From: Antedon mediterranea
Taxonomy: Eukaryota > Echinodermata > Crinoidea > Comatulida > Antedonidae
DNA: 64,000 bases
Reading direction: 5' to 3'
NCBI RefSeq assembly: GCF_964355755.1
Contig: NC_092670.1
Coordinates: forward strand, 41,155,795-41,219,794
Below the pieces are notes generated by a model that saw nothing but the letters and a program-made list of their open reading frames with translations, was not told the DNA's origin and ran no database searches. How positions within the stretch are numbered: the first letter of the stretch is position 1; each line of letters starts with the position of its first letter. The position numbers and the translations under genes are program-made. Positions 31,900 to 44,500 of this stretch are shown here, piece after piece.

Positions 31900-34800
31900 A
31901 TTTTGCCAACGTGGATCTAAAATTTGGAAAGTGATGCAACTTCCATTCAACAAGAAAAGAACGAGGTCGGTCTTTTAAAAAACAGGCACACACGTGTTTG
32001 CGCCATCAACTTTGATTTAGGTCACGCTATTATTGGTGGCGCTCATTCATTCAAAACAACTCATCATTTTTCTTTTCGGGTCGGGGAGAAAGGTACGGTA
32101 CGTGAAGTTGCGACGTTTTGGGGAACTACCCTTTTGGACCAAACACAGCTGACACCACCACAAAAGAAACTCCTACCACATTGAATGTGTAATCGTATGC
32201 TGGAATCAGTGATCATGGATAATAACCGTATTTAGAATTAAAAAAGGTATATTATTTGTATTATTTTGATGTTTAAAAGCTAGGCCTCACAGGCCTAGCC
32301 CTAGCCTATCTAAACTACAACAAGGCACTTTATAAGGGATTAGGCCACTGTAGCCTTACTATATATAAAAATGATCTCTCTCTCTCCTGGGTATCCCTCT
32401 CCTGCAGCCTGCTGAGAGAAGGCCTATCTATAAATATAACTGCCCTAAATAAACTGTTCTGCATCATACCATTGATTATTAATATGGTTCTGGTAGTCAT
32501 ATAGATAGTGGTTGTTAATTTGAATTGTTCTGATATTTTAAATTTTAAATCTCGTCTTTTGTAACTTCAATCATATTTTTTTTGATTGCAATAAAGCTTG
32601 ATTGAATATAATATTCAATAGGGACAAAGGGTATAGGTAGCTACTACTATTACACATAGTTTAACGTTATAAATTCTATGAATTGATTAAATATTGTACG
32701 TATTATAATATTAATAGGATATGAATGAACCTTACTCTGGAGTTGATATATTGAACATTTTTAATATAAATGTTTACACCATCTTTATCGTGATATTATA
32801 ATCTGTGTTTATCTTCATTATCCATTAATTAGCATGCGAAGAACCAGCTGCTGCTTATGTGTTATAGGCCGCTATCAATATCATGTATGGTATGCATTTT
32901 ATAGGCAGTTTTAATATTTGATGCACATTCTAATGTTTAAATTTAATCATTTATTCATTCGCTAATTAAAAATCTACCATCAATTATCATGGAAAGGGAA
33001 ACGCATTGATGGCCCTAATAAAATGCGGGTATGGGGGTATCTAAGAAACAAAGAATTAATCGAATAGTGTATTAAATTAAAATAAAAACAATAAATAAGT
33101 AACAACGTACGATACGGTATGTTACCAAATAGGGATTACTTGCGATTTAAAAAAACAATCAACTGTTCTTATAAAAATAATTCAACATTCATATTATAGT
33201 ACAGTTTAAAATTATATAGAAAACGCGTGTACTGTGTTGGATAACTGATTAGGTTTATATCTGAACTGGTGTACTTTGGACTGTTAAACATACCCAGCTC
33301 TCAATACCAGCATGCTTCTATGTTAATGAGCATTACACAATGTAAAAAAAAACAAAATTGACACACAGAGCTATATTAATACATAATTTGTACAAAAGAA
33401 CGATCCATTATTTGGTGTTAATTACGTTATCTCATACTAGCCATTATAACCATTAGTATTAATTACAGCAAACTCTCCTTACTTCCGAGTAATTTTAATT
33501 ATACTGTACTATTTCCCATTTCTAACAATATTATACATTATAGTACACGCATACTCTGCACCATGGAGTAAAGAATTACTCCATGCTCTGCACACACGTT
33601 GTAGAATAGAAAGACCATGTCCTAATATTTGATTAGTCCACCACCAGTGTTATATAATGTATCTAATACGACATGCCTCTGTGGATTATCTGTCTGGCTT
33701 TGTTACGTGGCTCATGCGTGACGTTAGATCGAATTAGGGTTGGCCAGGATTTGAACTTATCAGTTTTTAATATTTGAGGTGGAAAAGGTCATCAACAATA
33801 AGCTTATATAGTTGTACTGACGTGATATCGTACACCAGTGATCTTCATAGACCACACAATTTAAACTTTAAAAAAAGAAGAAAATATGGCCAATAGTTTA
33901 GTGTCATTGAATAATAGTCATTGATTGTTCTTGTTCACCGATACAATGTGCTTCTGCGGAAATATATCATTACAATGTGTGTTACGAAAACAAAGACATC
34001 GAAAGCAGAAGTGTTTAGTATGGACCTAAAATTAGATTAATTTATAGGTCCATGGTTATTAGTAGTCCGGTCTTTTTATTGAGAAGTTTGTGGGGTGACT
34101 CTCTCTAGAACTAATCAATAACGGTGCCAGTCATGGGGTTTATGTTCGAAAACAAAAAGCCGCAAACTTGCTCAAGTACATGCTCTATTTTATTGATACC
34201 TGTTTTTGAGATTTGTCTAAATATTACCCACTCTCAGAACATTTTATTGAGAAGTCCAACATAAACACTAGAATTTCCAGTTTAAATCAATTCTAAGAAT
34301 GCCAATATATTATAATTTGGAATCATTCGTTTGTCATACACAATATCCAGAACTAAAGTGAAACATCATCACAAATGTTGAAAACATTTCATTCGACGAC
34401 CTGTTTAGTTATTTGACTTTTCCAATGAATGTTGATGCCCTCGCTAATTTCCAAATTTACGTATCAATCTCGTTCAGTGATTGTGGGCAACTTTGTTCCG
34501 TAAACGATTACATTTTTTGCCAATGTGTTAATTTAGAAGATGGTTTGTGCACATAAGATTGTATTTGAGTATTCAGACTAGTTAATTTATTATTATAGGT
34601 CCTAATCAAGAATAAAAGAAAGAAACGAGAATCATTGTTTGCAGCAATATAGCAGTAGTCTTACTTCGTAAGTGGGTCAGGTGGGGTGAATGGTACACAC
34701 CTTTATTATGAAAATATGTATTGTTGTTGACAATGAATGTGATATAGTCGACTGCACACGTGATTCTCATTCAAGTACACATATCCATTAAATATATGGA

Positions 34801-36100
34801 ATTATATAAGGTGGTTCGGTGCCGGATATACAACACTTGAACTTGTAGAATACCACCGGTACAAGACAGTACTCAAGGAGTTTTACAATTATTTTACAAC
34901 TCCTCCCTGGTACTAATCGCACGAATGACATCATGAGTAGACTATTACACAGTGATTACAAACACGGAGATAGCTGCCGTTTATTACCGCGACAAATATT
35001 TTCACTGGCTTCTGAGTTGTAAAAACTATTAAGTGAGTTGTGCCAATTTTTTCAAAACGGAAACACAATTTTTTCTATTATTGGTCTTAAGTTGGATGCG
35101 TTTTAGATTAGACCACGTTCATATTTCATAATCTATACACCAGATCAGAAACGGATTAGTACAATAACACCATCTTACAATGATCCGTTTATTGTATATT
35201 CATCACCTTGACTTATATTTGTTAAGTACCGGTTTAGAGATACAGTAATAATATTATGGTTGTTGTATACCATATAGTACGTGGTTTTATTAGAATGTCC
35301 GTTTCGTATCAGGATTTTAATGATGTCATTCTAAGGAGATCAAGCGTACAATAATCGTCCATTCATTATTCACATACAATGATTCAGAAGCAGCATTCTA
35401 CCGTCGCGAATCACAGTGATCAGCACACCGTGTCATCTTGTCAGTGACTCAATTTAGACTAGACTCACCGGGGTAAGCTGATTTTATGATCACAACATTG
35501 GTATCTGGAACCAACTTACCCGATAAAGCGGCTCCCTTGTTGATTAGTAGAGTGTTGCCAGTTCGTTATATTGTCATTAGTGTATTCTATATACAGTGTG
35601 ACGACTTTTAATTAATACAATATTTTACTCTTTTACTATAGGATAGACTTTATTGAAAATAGATGCAACCATTCCTTGAACAGCTTATCCAATAAATCTT
35701 AACTGAAATACAGGTAACACAATCTTTTTTTAAAAATAATATTCCAAAAATGTACTCATATTGTTCATTACCGTACTACTGTACTATATTTATGTTGAAA
35801 ATCCATGATGCAATGAATCTAAACAAGACTATACACTGGGAACCTTTTTTTTTGTTTAAAAACAAGATTTCAAAACGTTTGTGCGTCTCTATTGTTCAAT
35901 TATACTACTGTATTATATTTATGTCGGAAATCCATTGATGCAATTATAATGAAAGGATATTTATAAACTGGAACCTTTTTTTTTGTGTTTGAACGATTAT
36001 GGTTACAGGCTGAGAAGCCTATCACGCACATCATGTGAACAGTCACAGGATTAGTTTACTTCAACTGTTGCTTTGGCATTTCCTAATAGAATATTCGATT
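31900..36100. other. Intergenic region
   Basis: Lies between divergent GARS and the sulfotransferase-like gene. A palindrome CCATGGAGTAAAGAATTACT plus CCATG sits at 33560-33582, resembling an ATGGAGT inverted motif at about 11890-11930. A second at about 34020-34065 (TGGACCTAAAATTAG / TATAGGTCCATGG) resembles the unit of the 12945-13855 array. A donor-like CAG/GTAACA at 35711-35714 and the acceptor at 36154 suggest a 5' UTR intron of the next gene. The open frame at 31924-32184 shows no protein signature. Confidence 0.5.
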
Positions 36101-36160
36101 ATGTTTCTGTCTGAACCACCACATTGTATAAACCTTTGTGCTTTTGTTTTTCAGAAAACT

Positions 36161-37045
36161 ATGGCTTCAGTAAATGGACATGCAGAGCCATACATGAACG
36201 GACACGCGAACGGAGTGTCCGAAGAGCAAAACCGAGTTATGTTATGGACAGTACCGCGATCTATATCTACAGCGTTCGAACGATGTATGGGTGGTTTGAA
36301 TAATGTTGAACTCATTCATGAACCGTACGTGACGGCTTACTATTTTGGGCCTGAAAAACGTTACCAACATGCACCGTTTATACCAACGGATGAGGAATAC
36401 ACATATAGCGGTGTTCAGAAAAAACTAGAATCTAAATATGAAAATCGTGATTCTATATTCTGTAAAGATATGGCGTACGCATTGGATGACAAATACGAAA
36501 CGTTACCTATCGGGTATAAGCACACATTCTTGATACGAGATCCTACTAAAGCGCATACCTCAATGTATAAACTGTGTACTAAACCATGGTTACTGAATTA
36601 TAGTTTGATTGATTTAGTAATGCCACAGGGATACGCATTTAAACAACTCTGGGACTTGTATGAACACGTGACAGACGTACTAAAACAAGACACGATTGTA
36701 ATAGACGCGGACGATTTACTTCGTTATCCAGAGCAAGTTATACGAAGATACTGTATAGCGACTGGGTTGCAATTTAACGATGGAATGCTAGAATGGAAGT
36801 CAAACGTAGATATAACGCAGAATTGGTCTAGTAGTCTTAAGCTATTGAATTATGTCGGTGTGTATGAAAGTGCTATGAAAAGCAACAGCTTCTTTCAGGA
36901 TTCTGCCCGCCAAGAAAAGAAGAAAGACATCGACGTGTCGTCTCTTCCAGAGGACATTAAAAAAGCGATTGAAGTTTCCCAACCGTTTTATGATAAATTG
37001 TACCGCGTACGACTAATTCCCGAGGACTTAGAAACCGAGGTCTGA
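36161..37045 (+). CDS. P-loop sulfotransferase-like protein
   Basis: 294 aa in one coding exon. The start MASVNGHAEPYMNGHANG follows a polypyrimidine tract and CAG at 36154, so an intron probably splits the 5' UTR. The upstream part of the frame (36035-36160) has no ATG and is likely intron. VMLWTVPRSISTAFERC (residues 26-42) fits the 5'-phosphosulfate-binding P-loop of sulfotransferases, and HTFLIRDPTKAHTSMYK fits the 3'-phosphate-binding region. The family is broad in marine invertebrates and is sometimes annotated as branched-chain-aminotransferase-like because a plant fusion protein shares this domain; no aminotransferase domain is present. Substrate unknown. The N-terminal NGHA-rich stretch is low complexity. 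Confidence 0.82.
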   Translation: MASVNGHAEPYMNGHANGVSEEQNRVMLWTVPRSISTAFERCMGGLNNVELIHEPYVTAYYFGPEKRYQHAPFIPTDEEYTYSGVQKKLESKYENRDSIFCKDMAYALDDKYETLPIGYKHTFLIRDPTKAHTSMYKLCTKPWLLNYSLIDLVMPQGYAFKQLWDLYEHVTDVLKQDTIVIDADDLLRYPEQVIRRYCIATGLQFNDGMLEWKSNVDITQNWSSSLKLLNYVGVYESAMKSNSFFQDSARQEKKKDIDVSSLPEDIKKAIEVSQPFYDKLYRVRLIPEDLETEV

Positions 37046-37946
37046 AGAGGAGGACTTAAAAACAATGTCTAATGAATCAGAAATTTAAAGTGATTTCACC
37101 TAATACCTAAGTATAATATTTATATTTCGGTTAAAAGGGTTATAAATGATTTTTTGATATTTTATGTTAAAATTGAGCAAGTGAAAGCCGTCAAACAAGT
37201 AAACATATACAAATGATGCATAACGCTTTCCGGATGTTACATATTCCCCAGTGGTATCAATGTTCAGTAGGCCTTAATGCAGTCGCCATGGTAATGCTAT
37301 AAAAGTCCATTAGTGTCAACTTTAATGTAATCAATATTTTGTTTTAATGAACACACATTAATAGACAAATCGATATTCAACTCATTTCATAATGAAAATA
37401 ATACGTCATCGCTAAATCCAGAAACCATGACACTTACCGTAAGTCGTGGAAAAGTTCTTTAAAAAAGTCAATTGGGAATGTCAAGAAATGAGGGTCAGGT
37501 ACTTTCATGTCCCGTCATTGTAATCGTGTACATACAGTATCATATAATATAGACCTGTTGATATTCAATACAATGCATTGATTGCGCGCACCAAATATTA
37601 CGTAATATACAATTGCGTTACAACGAAAATGTTCTTATGTTATGAAGATGATTTGACCACATGCACAGATAAAGAAATATACACAAATGTATGCAATTAC
37701 GGCAAATGACAAAATGGTGCTTATTTTCGTACAACTGCCTACTCGCATTTTTATCCACGTACGTACGTTCTTCAGTCTGGTTGTTAGAAAGAAAGTTATT
37801 ACGATTATTGAAAAATACAAAGATCAAATGAAACGGCAGAGACTAATTAATAACGATAAAATTGATACAATAGAAGTAGGCCTACAATCAATAATGTTAT
37901 TGATTTGTCACTGCTTCTCCAATACATCGATCCCCCACCCACCTAA

Positions 37947-38087
37947 AGCGTGGTTACCACTAGAGACGCAACGCAAGGACGTACGCGCAAAGCAAGCGAG
38001 TTGACCAATGACAAGCCACTGTTTAAATATTCTATCGCTTGTGATTGATCAAATTACTTACGTTACGTCGCTAGTGGGAACCAAGCT
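37947..38087. mobile_element. MITE copy 1
   Basis: A 141-bp element with imperfect inverted ends AGCGTGGTTACCACTAG and CTAGTGGGAACCAAGCT, flanked by TAA on both sides (37944-37946 and 38088-38090). Sub-terminal sequence is rich in ACGCAACGCAAGGACGT words. A 3-bp TAA/TTA duplication points to the PIF/Harbinger superfamily. A longer relative is at 44617-44796. Confidence 0.75.
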
Positions 38088-38519
38088 TAATTTCTCACCC
38101 TTTAACTGAACAAGCTAAAAAGATCGAATCTTAATGTTTTTAAGCAATTTACTTTAAATATATTTAAGAAAAAAAAAGCCTGAGTGCGGTTAGGCGCTTG
38201 AGGTATAGATGCTTGTGATTGCGCAATAATCAATTCAGACAACTCATTTTATTTGCAATTTAATATAATAAAACAGTAATGGATTATTTATTGTGTAATT
38301 TTATCAATAATATATTAAATTATAAACTGTTGAAGCAATGTAATAAGAAAAATCTAAAGCGACTTTGACATTTATAACAATTAGCCTAAATTTAACAGAT
38401 TATACCTTCATGTTTTAAATAGGTTTCATAAATAAGATGTAACAGTTATGCTGAAATCCAACAATATATTTTCAATTGAACAAATTTATTTTACGATTTA
38501 AACATACTAAGTTACTACT

Positions 38520-38760
38520 AGGTACTACTCTTCAGGGCGAACATCATAGGAAGAATGTTCACGATTTAGACATAACTGTACTATAGGTTAAGAATAATTT
38601 CAATTCAATAAAGATAAATGTCTTTCTGGGCTCCATGCAGGACATCACAGGAGGACAATTCACGATTTAGACACACTTTGGTTAAGAATACATTCAATAA
38701 AGATAAATGTCTTTCTGGGCTTCATGGTGGACATCACAGGAGGACAATTCATATATTTTA
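38520..38760. repeat. Tandem duplication, ~118 bp
   Basis: Two adjacent copies contain GATAAATGTCTTTCTGGGCT and GACATCACAGGAGGACAATTC, separated by a GATTTAGACA segment. A diverged third copy may precede them (GGGCGAACATCATAGGAAGA). Intergenic, no coding content. Confidence 0.8.
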
Positions 38761-39211
38761 TAAACTTGTATGATTTTATATTTTTTATGATTAATGTTTT
38801 TTTTTACTTTTTTTAAAATTTGGTGATTAGCTCGTATTTTGCAATACTGTCACGGGTTCACGGTGTTAGATTACATGTACCAGTACATTATAGTATATCA
38901 ACAAATTAGACAGCGTTTAGAACAAAAAATATTTTAAATCTGTATATTTATGATTCACTTAATTATTAATTAAAACAGAAATTGTTGTTTTCATAAACTA
39001 TTCATGTAGACCTTATTTCCTGAGCAATATTTTTCGATGATATTATCTAATTTTACAATACAAAATATAATATATTTTTTGCAAAATGCTTTGACGGAAT
39101 GTAGTAGTAATATATTGAGTGGTATGAACTAGCAAACTGAGGGAAATTGCCGCCATGCATTTGTACTATGTATCTATAAAATGTAGTTAATGTGATTAGT
39201 TATATTAGAAT

Positions 39212-40145
39212 ATAATGATGAACATAGGAATGTACCTATGTTCTGTTGATGAACATAGGAATGTGCCTATGTTCTAATGATGAACATAGGAATGTACATA
39301 TGTTCTAATGATGAACATAGGAATGTACATATGTTCTGTTGATGAACATAGGAATGTACCTATGTCCTATTGATGAACATAGGAATGTACATATGTTCTG
39401 TTGATGAACATAGGAATGTACCTATGTTCTGTTGATGAACATAGGAATGTACATATGTCCTATTGATGAACATAGGAATGTACCTATGTTCTAATGATGA
39501 ACATAGGAATGTACATATGTTCTAATGATGAACATAGGAATGTACCTATGTTCTGTTGATGAACATAGGAATGTGCCTATGTTCTAATGATGAACATAGG
39601 AATGTACCTATGTCCTAATGATGAACATAGGAATGTACATATGTCCTATTGATGAACATAGGAATGTACCTATGTTCTAATGATGAACATAGGAATGTAC
39701 CTATGTTCTGTTGATGAACATAGGAATGTACCTATGTCCTAATGATGAACATAGGAATGTACATATGTTCTGTTGATGAACATAGGAATGTACATATGTT
39801 CTGTTGATGAACATAGGAATGTACCTATGTCCTAATGATGAACATAGGAATGTACATATGTCCTATTGATGAACATAGGAATGTACCTATGTTCTAATGA
39901 TGAACATAGGAATGTACCTATGTTCTGTTGATGAACATAGGAATGTACCTATGTCCTAATGATGAACATAGGAATGTACATATGTTCTATTGATGAACAT
40001 AGGAATGTACCTATGTTCTAATGATGAACATAGGAATGTACCTATGTTCTGTTGATGAACATAGGAATGTACCTATGTTCTAATGATGAACATAGGAATG
40101 TACCTATGTTCTGTTGATGAACATAGGAATGTAATTATGTTCTGT
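39212..40145. repeat. 31-bp palindromic minisatellite
   Basis: About 30 copies of a 31-bp unit, GAACATAGGAATGTACCTAT plus GTTCTGTTGAT. Each unit contains a self-complementary core: GAACATAGG faces CCTATGTTC across a 5-6-bp loop. Variants alternate GTACCTATG with GTACATATG and GTTCTGTTG with GTTCTAATG or GTCCTATTG in a higher-order pattern, suggesting expansion of multi-unit blocks. There are no unique spacers. Confidence 0.95.
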
Positions 40146-40600
40146 TGATGACCAAAGGCTCAGATAGCTACCACAGTACATTTTCCCACATTAATGTTAT
40201 CACATTATAGTGTGTATCAACGTATGCTTGTTTGTCAATGTAAACTAATGAATTAAATTACAGAAATTAACAAATACTTGTGCCGATTTATTTGTTTGGA
40301 AATAAGAGTGAATGCATTGTGAAAATAATTATCGACTTATTCAAAAGGGACTTATTACTTTTATTCAATTATTCTTATAAAAGAAAAGCAGGTCAGATTT
40401 GGAATTCTGCTGCACAACAACAAATGCTGCATTACCAATAAGCCAACAAGATAACGTGATCTATTTAGCTGGTATGCCACTAGATATTAAAGGAAGAAAT
40501 TGACCAAAAAATAACATTCTTCAGATATTTTAAATTTTAACGTTCAACTTTAGCAGCCACTGATTAGACATGGTTCATTAATTTCTGCATCACATAATAA

Positions 40601-41390
40601 GCCCCTTTCTCACAGATGTGCCTGCAATATACCGGTATTATGCTGGCGTCGTGCCGGTATCGTTACCGGCATATACCCATTCTCATCGGACTATCGTGCC
40701 GGAAATATAACCGGTATATACCGACTTTCTGTGAGAAAGGAGTCGGGCATATTCGGCCAATAAAAAGAATTATTGAGGGCGTCCTTTATTGTTATTATTT
40801 TTGTTTAGCGATATATGGCGGCGAATTTTAATTTTCAGATTATTATCTTCCTTTATAGCACATTTATGCAATACATGCTATGTACAGTATATTGTGCATA
40901 TTATACAGGTACAGCAATTAATTAGCCGTCATCGGTAATCTGTAAAACACCTTTAGAAGGCTGTAGGTTACAAGGCGACGAATGGTCAGGCACCAACAAA
41001 GAGCTATGGCCTAGGCCTATTTATAGATTATGCTACAAATTTCTTCTTGTCCCCTTATTTAAAGCAGCTCCCTTATCTCATTATCCCTCCAGTTCGACAT
41101 TATTATTGTTAATTGAATTGAATCGGCGCCAAAGTGATACACTTGACCGCGCAAGGTGGCAAAGCATTGACGGGGAATTAAATATAACCCCGGAATATAA
41201 CGGCGTTACGTTCTCACAGAATGCCCGTCTGGCATTGCGGGGAATATCCCTAGAATATTACTAGGTCTAAAGCAGGTCATGTCGATGCCGGCATGATGCC
41301 AAGACGACCCGTTCTCACAGAAAACCATACCGGCATGGTAATGGTATATTCCCGCAATATTCATGGCACACAGCTCTGTGAGAAAGGGGC
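40601..41390. mobile_element. TIR element built from two MITE-like modules
   Basis: The ends are inverted: GCCCCTTTCTCACAGA at 40601 and TCTGTGAGAAAGGGGC ending at 41390. Further copies of the TCTCACAG/CTGTGAGA end motif occur at about 40729, 41213 and 41312. The modules 40601-40742 and 41211-41390 each look like a short palindromic MITE rich in CCGGTAT words. Between them (40745-41200) is unrelated AT-rich DNA. No transposase is present. Confidence 0.65.
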
Positions 41391-41549
41391 TATACTGTAG
41401 TAACAGGGACAAATACAGAATGAGAGATGAGGAGGAGGGCCTATTTTGGCATCCCGTATCACCTTTCAAAGAGGTATATGGCGGCAACTCCCTACTCCTC
41501 TAAATCTACCTCTGAGTATAATTGAATAGATTATACATTGAATTGAATT

Positions 41550-44500
41550 TCACCTGTCAACAGTGGATAATTTCACTGTCTTTTTGTCGTTCAATAAACT
41601 TTGTTTACGTTGTCTAATAATCCTTGTTATTGGTTCCAAAAGAGCTTTTGGGTTTCTGTACGGCATTGTGTGGTCTGCACCATTCAGTAAAATGTGTTTG
41701 CTTCCAGGGTGTAGGTTGCTTATTAGGTTCTGCTGAGCCTTGGCCCAGGCCTACAAAATAAGTTATAAAATGTGTTTACTTCCAGGGTGTAGGTTGCTTA
41801 TTAGGTTCTGCTGAGCCTTGGCCCAGGCCTACAAAATAAGTTATATAATGTGTTTAGGGTGTAGGTTGCTTATTAAGTTCTGCTGAGCCTTGGCCCAGGC
41901 CTACAAAATAAGTTATATAAAGTTGATATTTTCTCATTCTGCTAGACTATACAGATCAATCAAAACAAAGTGAGGTGTGTGTAGTATTATGATCCTGATT
42001 ATTTCCATTCAAAGTACTCGACTTGGTTAAAATTCAAATATTCAAAAAATGCAACATACTTGACCGAAATATATAAAAGATGAACTATATTGTGTTGCTT
42101 GTGCAGCAGTGCATACTTACCTTATTCAATGTGTTTGGTAATTGTTCATCATAGTAGTTACCAGTTATGACTGTTACTCCGACATGTTTAGGAAATGGTT
42201 TGATACGCCAAGCAGTCCTAATCAGAAAGGAACACTTGATTGTCATTCACAAATACACATTTAAAACAACATTATATTTGGCAAAGGTAAAATGAACTCA
42301 CCGAATCTGGGACAAACTTTCATTAATAAAGTAGTGTTCATCCACAACTGTACTCAGATGATGTGGTTGGCACATAAGGTATTTCTGTAAAATATCCAAA
42401 AACATATGAGCTAAATAAAAGAAAAATAACGCTAAAAAATAAGGGTCATTCTCAAGTTAAATTAATTAAAGAGAACTGTGAAAAATTAAATTGTATTGAC
42501 CTACCTGTCTATACTCCACATCCTCTGGTAAATCAGAGTTTTTGATTGGCTGATTCATTAAGTTTAAAAGAAGGCCGATTCTTGAGGCACCAATAGCAGC
42601 TGAGAGTTGAAGTGATTGATATGATGGTATTAGATGATCAAACCTACAAATAAATGGATTTAAATAAACTGTTAACAAACTACAGAATTTGTGGTTAAAC
42701 CCATTTAGGTTACTAAATCAATAAACGTAAATCAGTACTTACCAGAATTTTCCCCAAATACCTTCATCAATTCCGAACAAGCCCTCAACTAATGGATCAA
42801 TCAAAACAAGATCTGAAATTTCACTAAAAAGAAAAAAAAGGACATAAATTACATAAAGTTACTATTAAGGATATAAAACTTTACTTTAATGAATGGTATT
42901 GGTCATGTTAGACTCACTTTTCATATAACTGTGTGTAAAACAACTTTACTTTAATGAATGGTATTGGCCATGTTAGACTCACTTTTCATATAATTGTGTG
43001 TAAAACAACTTTACTTTAATGAATGGTATTGGCCATGTTAGACTCACTTTTCATATAATTGTGTGTAAAACAACTTTACTTTAATGAATGGTATTGGCCA
43101 TGTTAGACTCACTTTTCATATAATTGTGTGTAAAACAACTTTACTTTAATGAATGGTATTGGCCATGTCAGACTCACTTTTCATATAATTGTGTGTAAAA
43201 CAACTTTACTTTAATGAATGGTATTGGTCATGTCAGACTCACTTTTCATATAATTGTGTGTAAAACAACTTTACTTTAATGAATGGTATTGACCATGTCA
43301 GACTCACTTTTCATATAATTGTGTGTAAAACCTGGCAATCAATGATCCCAATTCAGAGCCTACAAAAATGAATGGTTGAGGTTGGTCACTGCTGACTGTT
43401 AGTAACTGGTGCAGATCATCAGCCATCCTACAAAACAAAAACCAACATTTATTACAAGAATGTTGGATGTTATCAAATCTGTTTTTTAGAAACATAATCC
43501 CAACATAAGCTGTGCTATGTATTCATTTGATATGTTCATGCACAAATTGAATGCAAGTTTGAAATATTGATGTGAGTAGTATAAACAAGAGTGTTTATAT
43601 GTTTACACTAGGCCAAGAAACACTTTAAAATAACTCAAGACCTGAGAAATAGATGTTTGAACAAAGCTAATGAAGATGTAAACATTTACATCAGGAGGAT
43701 TAGACAAATTATATACATATGTGAGCCTTTAATACTGCGTGCAGTCATGTTTTTATATTCTTTGCTATATTGACTGACCTTTCAACAGTAAATTCCTCAG
43801 CTCTACTATCACCCATGAGAGAATTGTTACCATCACTTGAATTCTTTTGGAAATAAAAACATAAGTATCTTTCCAAATTAATTATTAATTTATACATATT
43901 TTAAAATCTATTATTATATGATTGAAAACATAAAGTGAAATGATTGTACTGTAATTCATTACCCTTGGAGCACGCTCACTGAAACCAATTCCTGCTCTGT
44001 CATATACACATACCTAAGATAAAAACACAAATTAATTAAAGCTAAAGAAGAACATCTAAGAGGATACAAAATTATATCAATTTGAAAATCAGGAAGTCTG
44101 CCTTCGAATATTAAAAACCACAGTGATAGAGATAAAAAAAATAAATTGTACAATGAATTTTACATTCAAATTTATACAATACAAAACAAACTTGTTTACC
44201 CTTGCAACCTTTGCTAACTGTGGCAGTATAAAGTACCAAACAACTTACCCTTGCAACCTTTGCTACTGTGGCTGTATAAAGTACCAAACAACTTACCCTT
44301 GCAACCTTTGCAAACTGTGGCTGTATAAGGTACCAAACTTACCCTTGCAACCTTTACTACTGTGGCTGTATAAAGTACCAAACAACTTACCCTTGCAACC
44401 TTTGCTAACTGTGGCTGTATAAAGTACCAAACAACTTACCTTTGCAACCTTTGCTACTGTGGCTGTATAAAGTACCAAACAACTTACCTTTGCAACCTTT

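Noticed and set aside
31924-32184. 86-aa frame upstream of GARS
   Set aside because: No recognisable domain and it overlaps the GARS promoter side; no splice support visible.
36035-36160. N-terminal extension of the sulfotransferase-like frame
   Set aside because: No ATG in frame before 36161, and a polypyrimidine tract with CAG just upstream of the ATG indicates intron.
39212-40145. CRISPR-like regular repeats with palindromic cores
   Set aside because: There are no unique spacers, repeats are head to tail, and the genome is animal.
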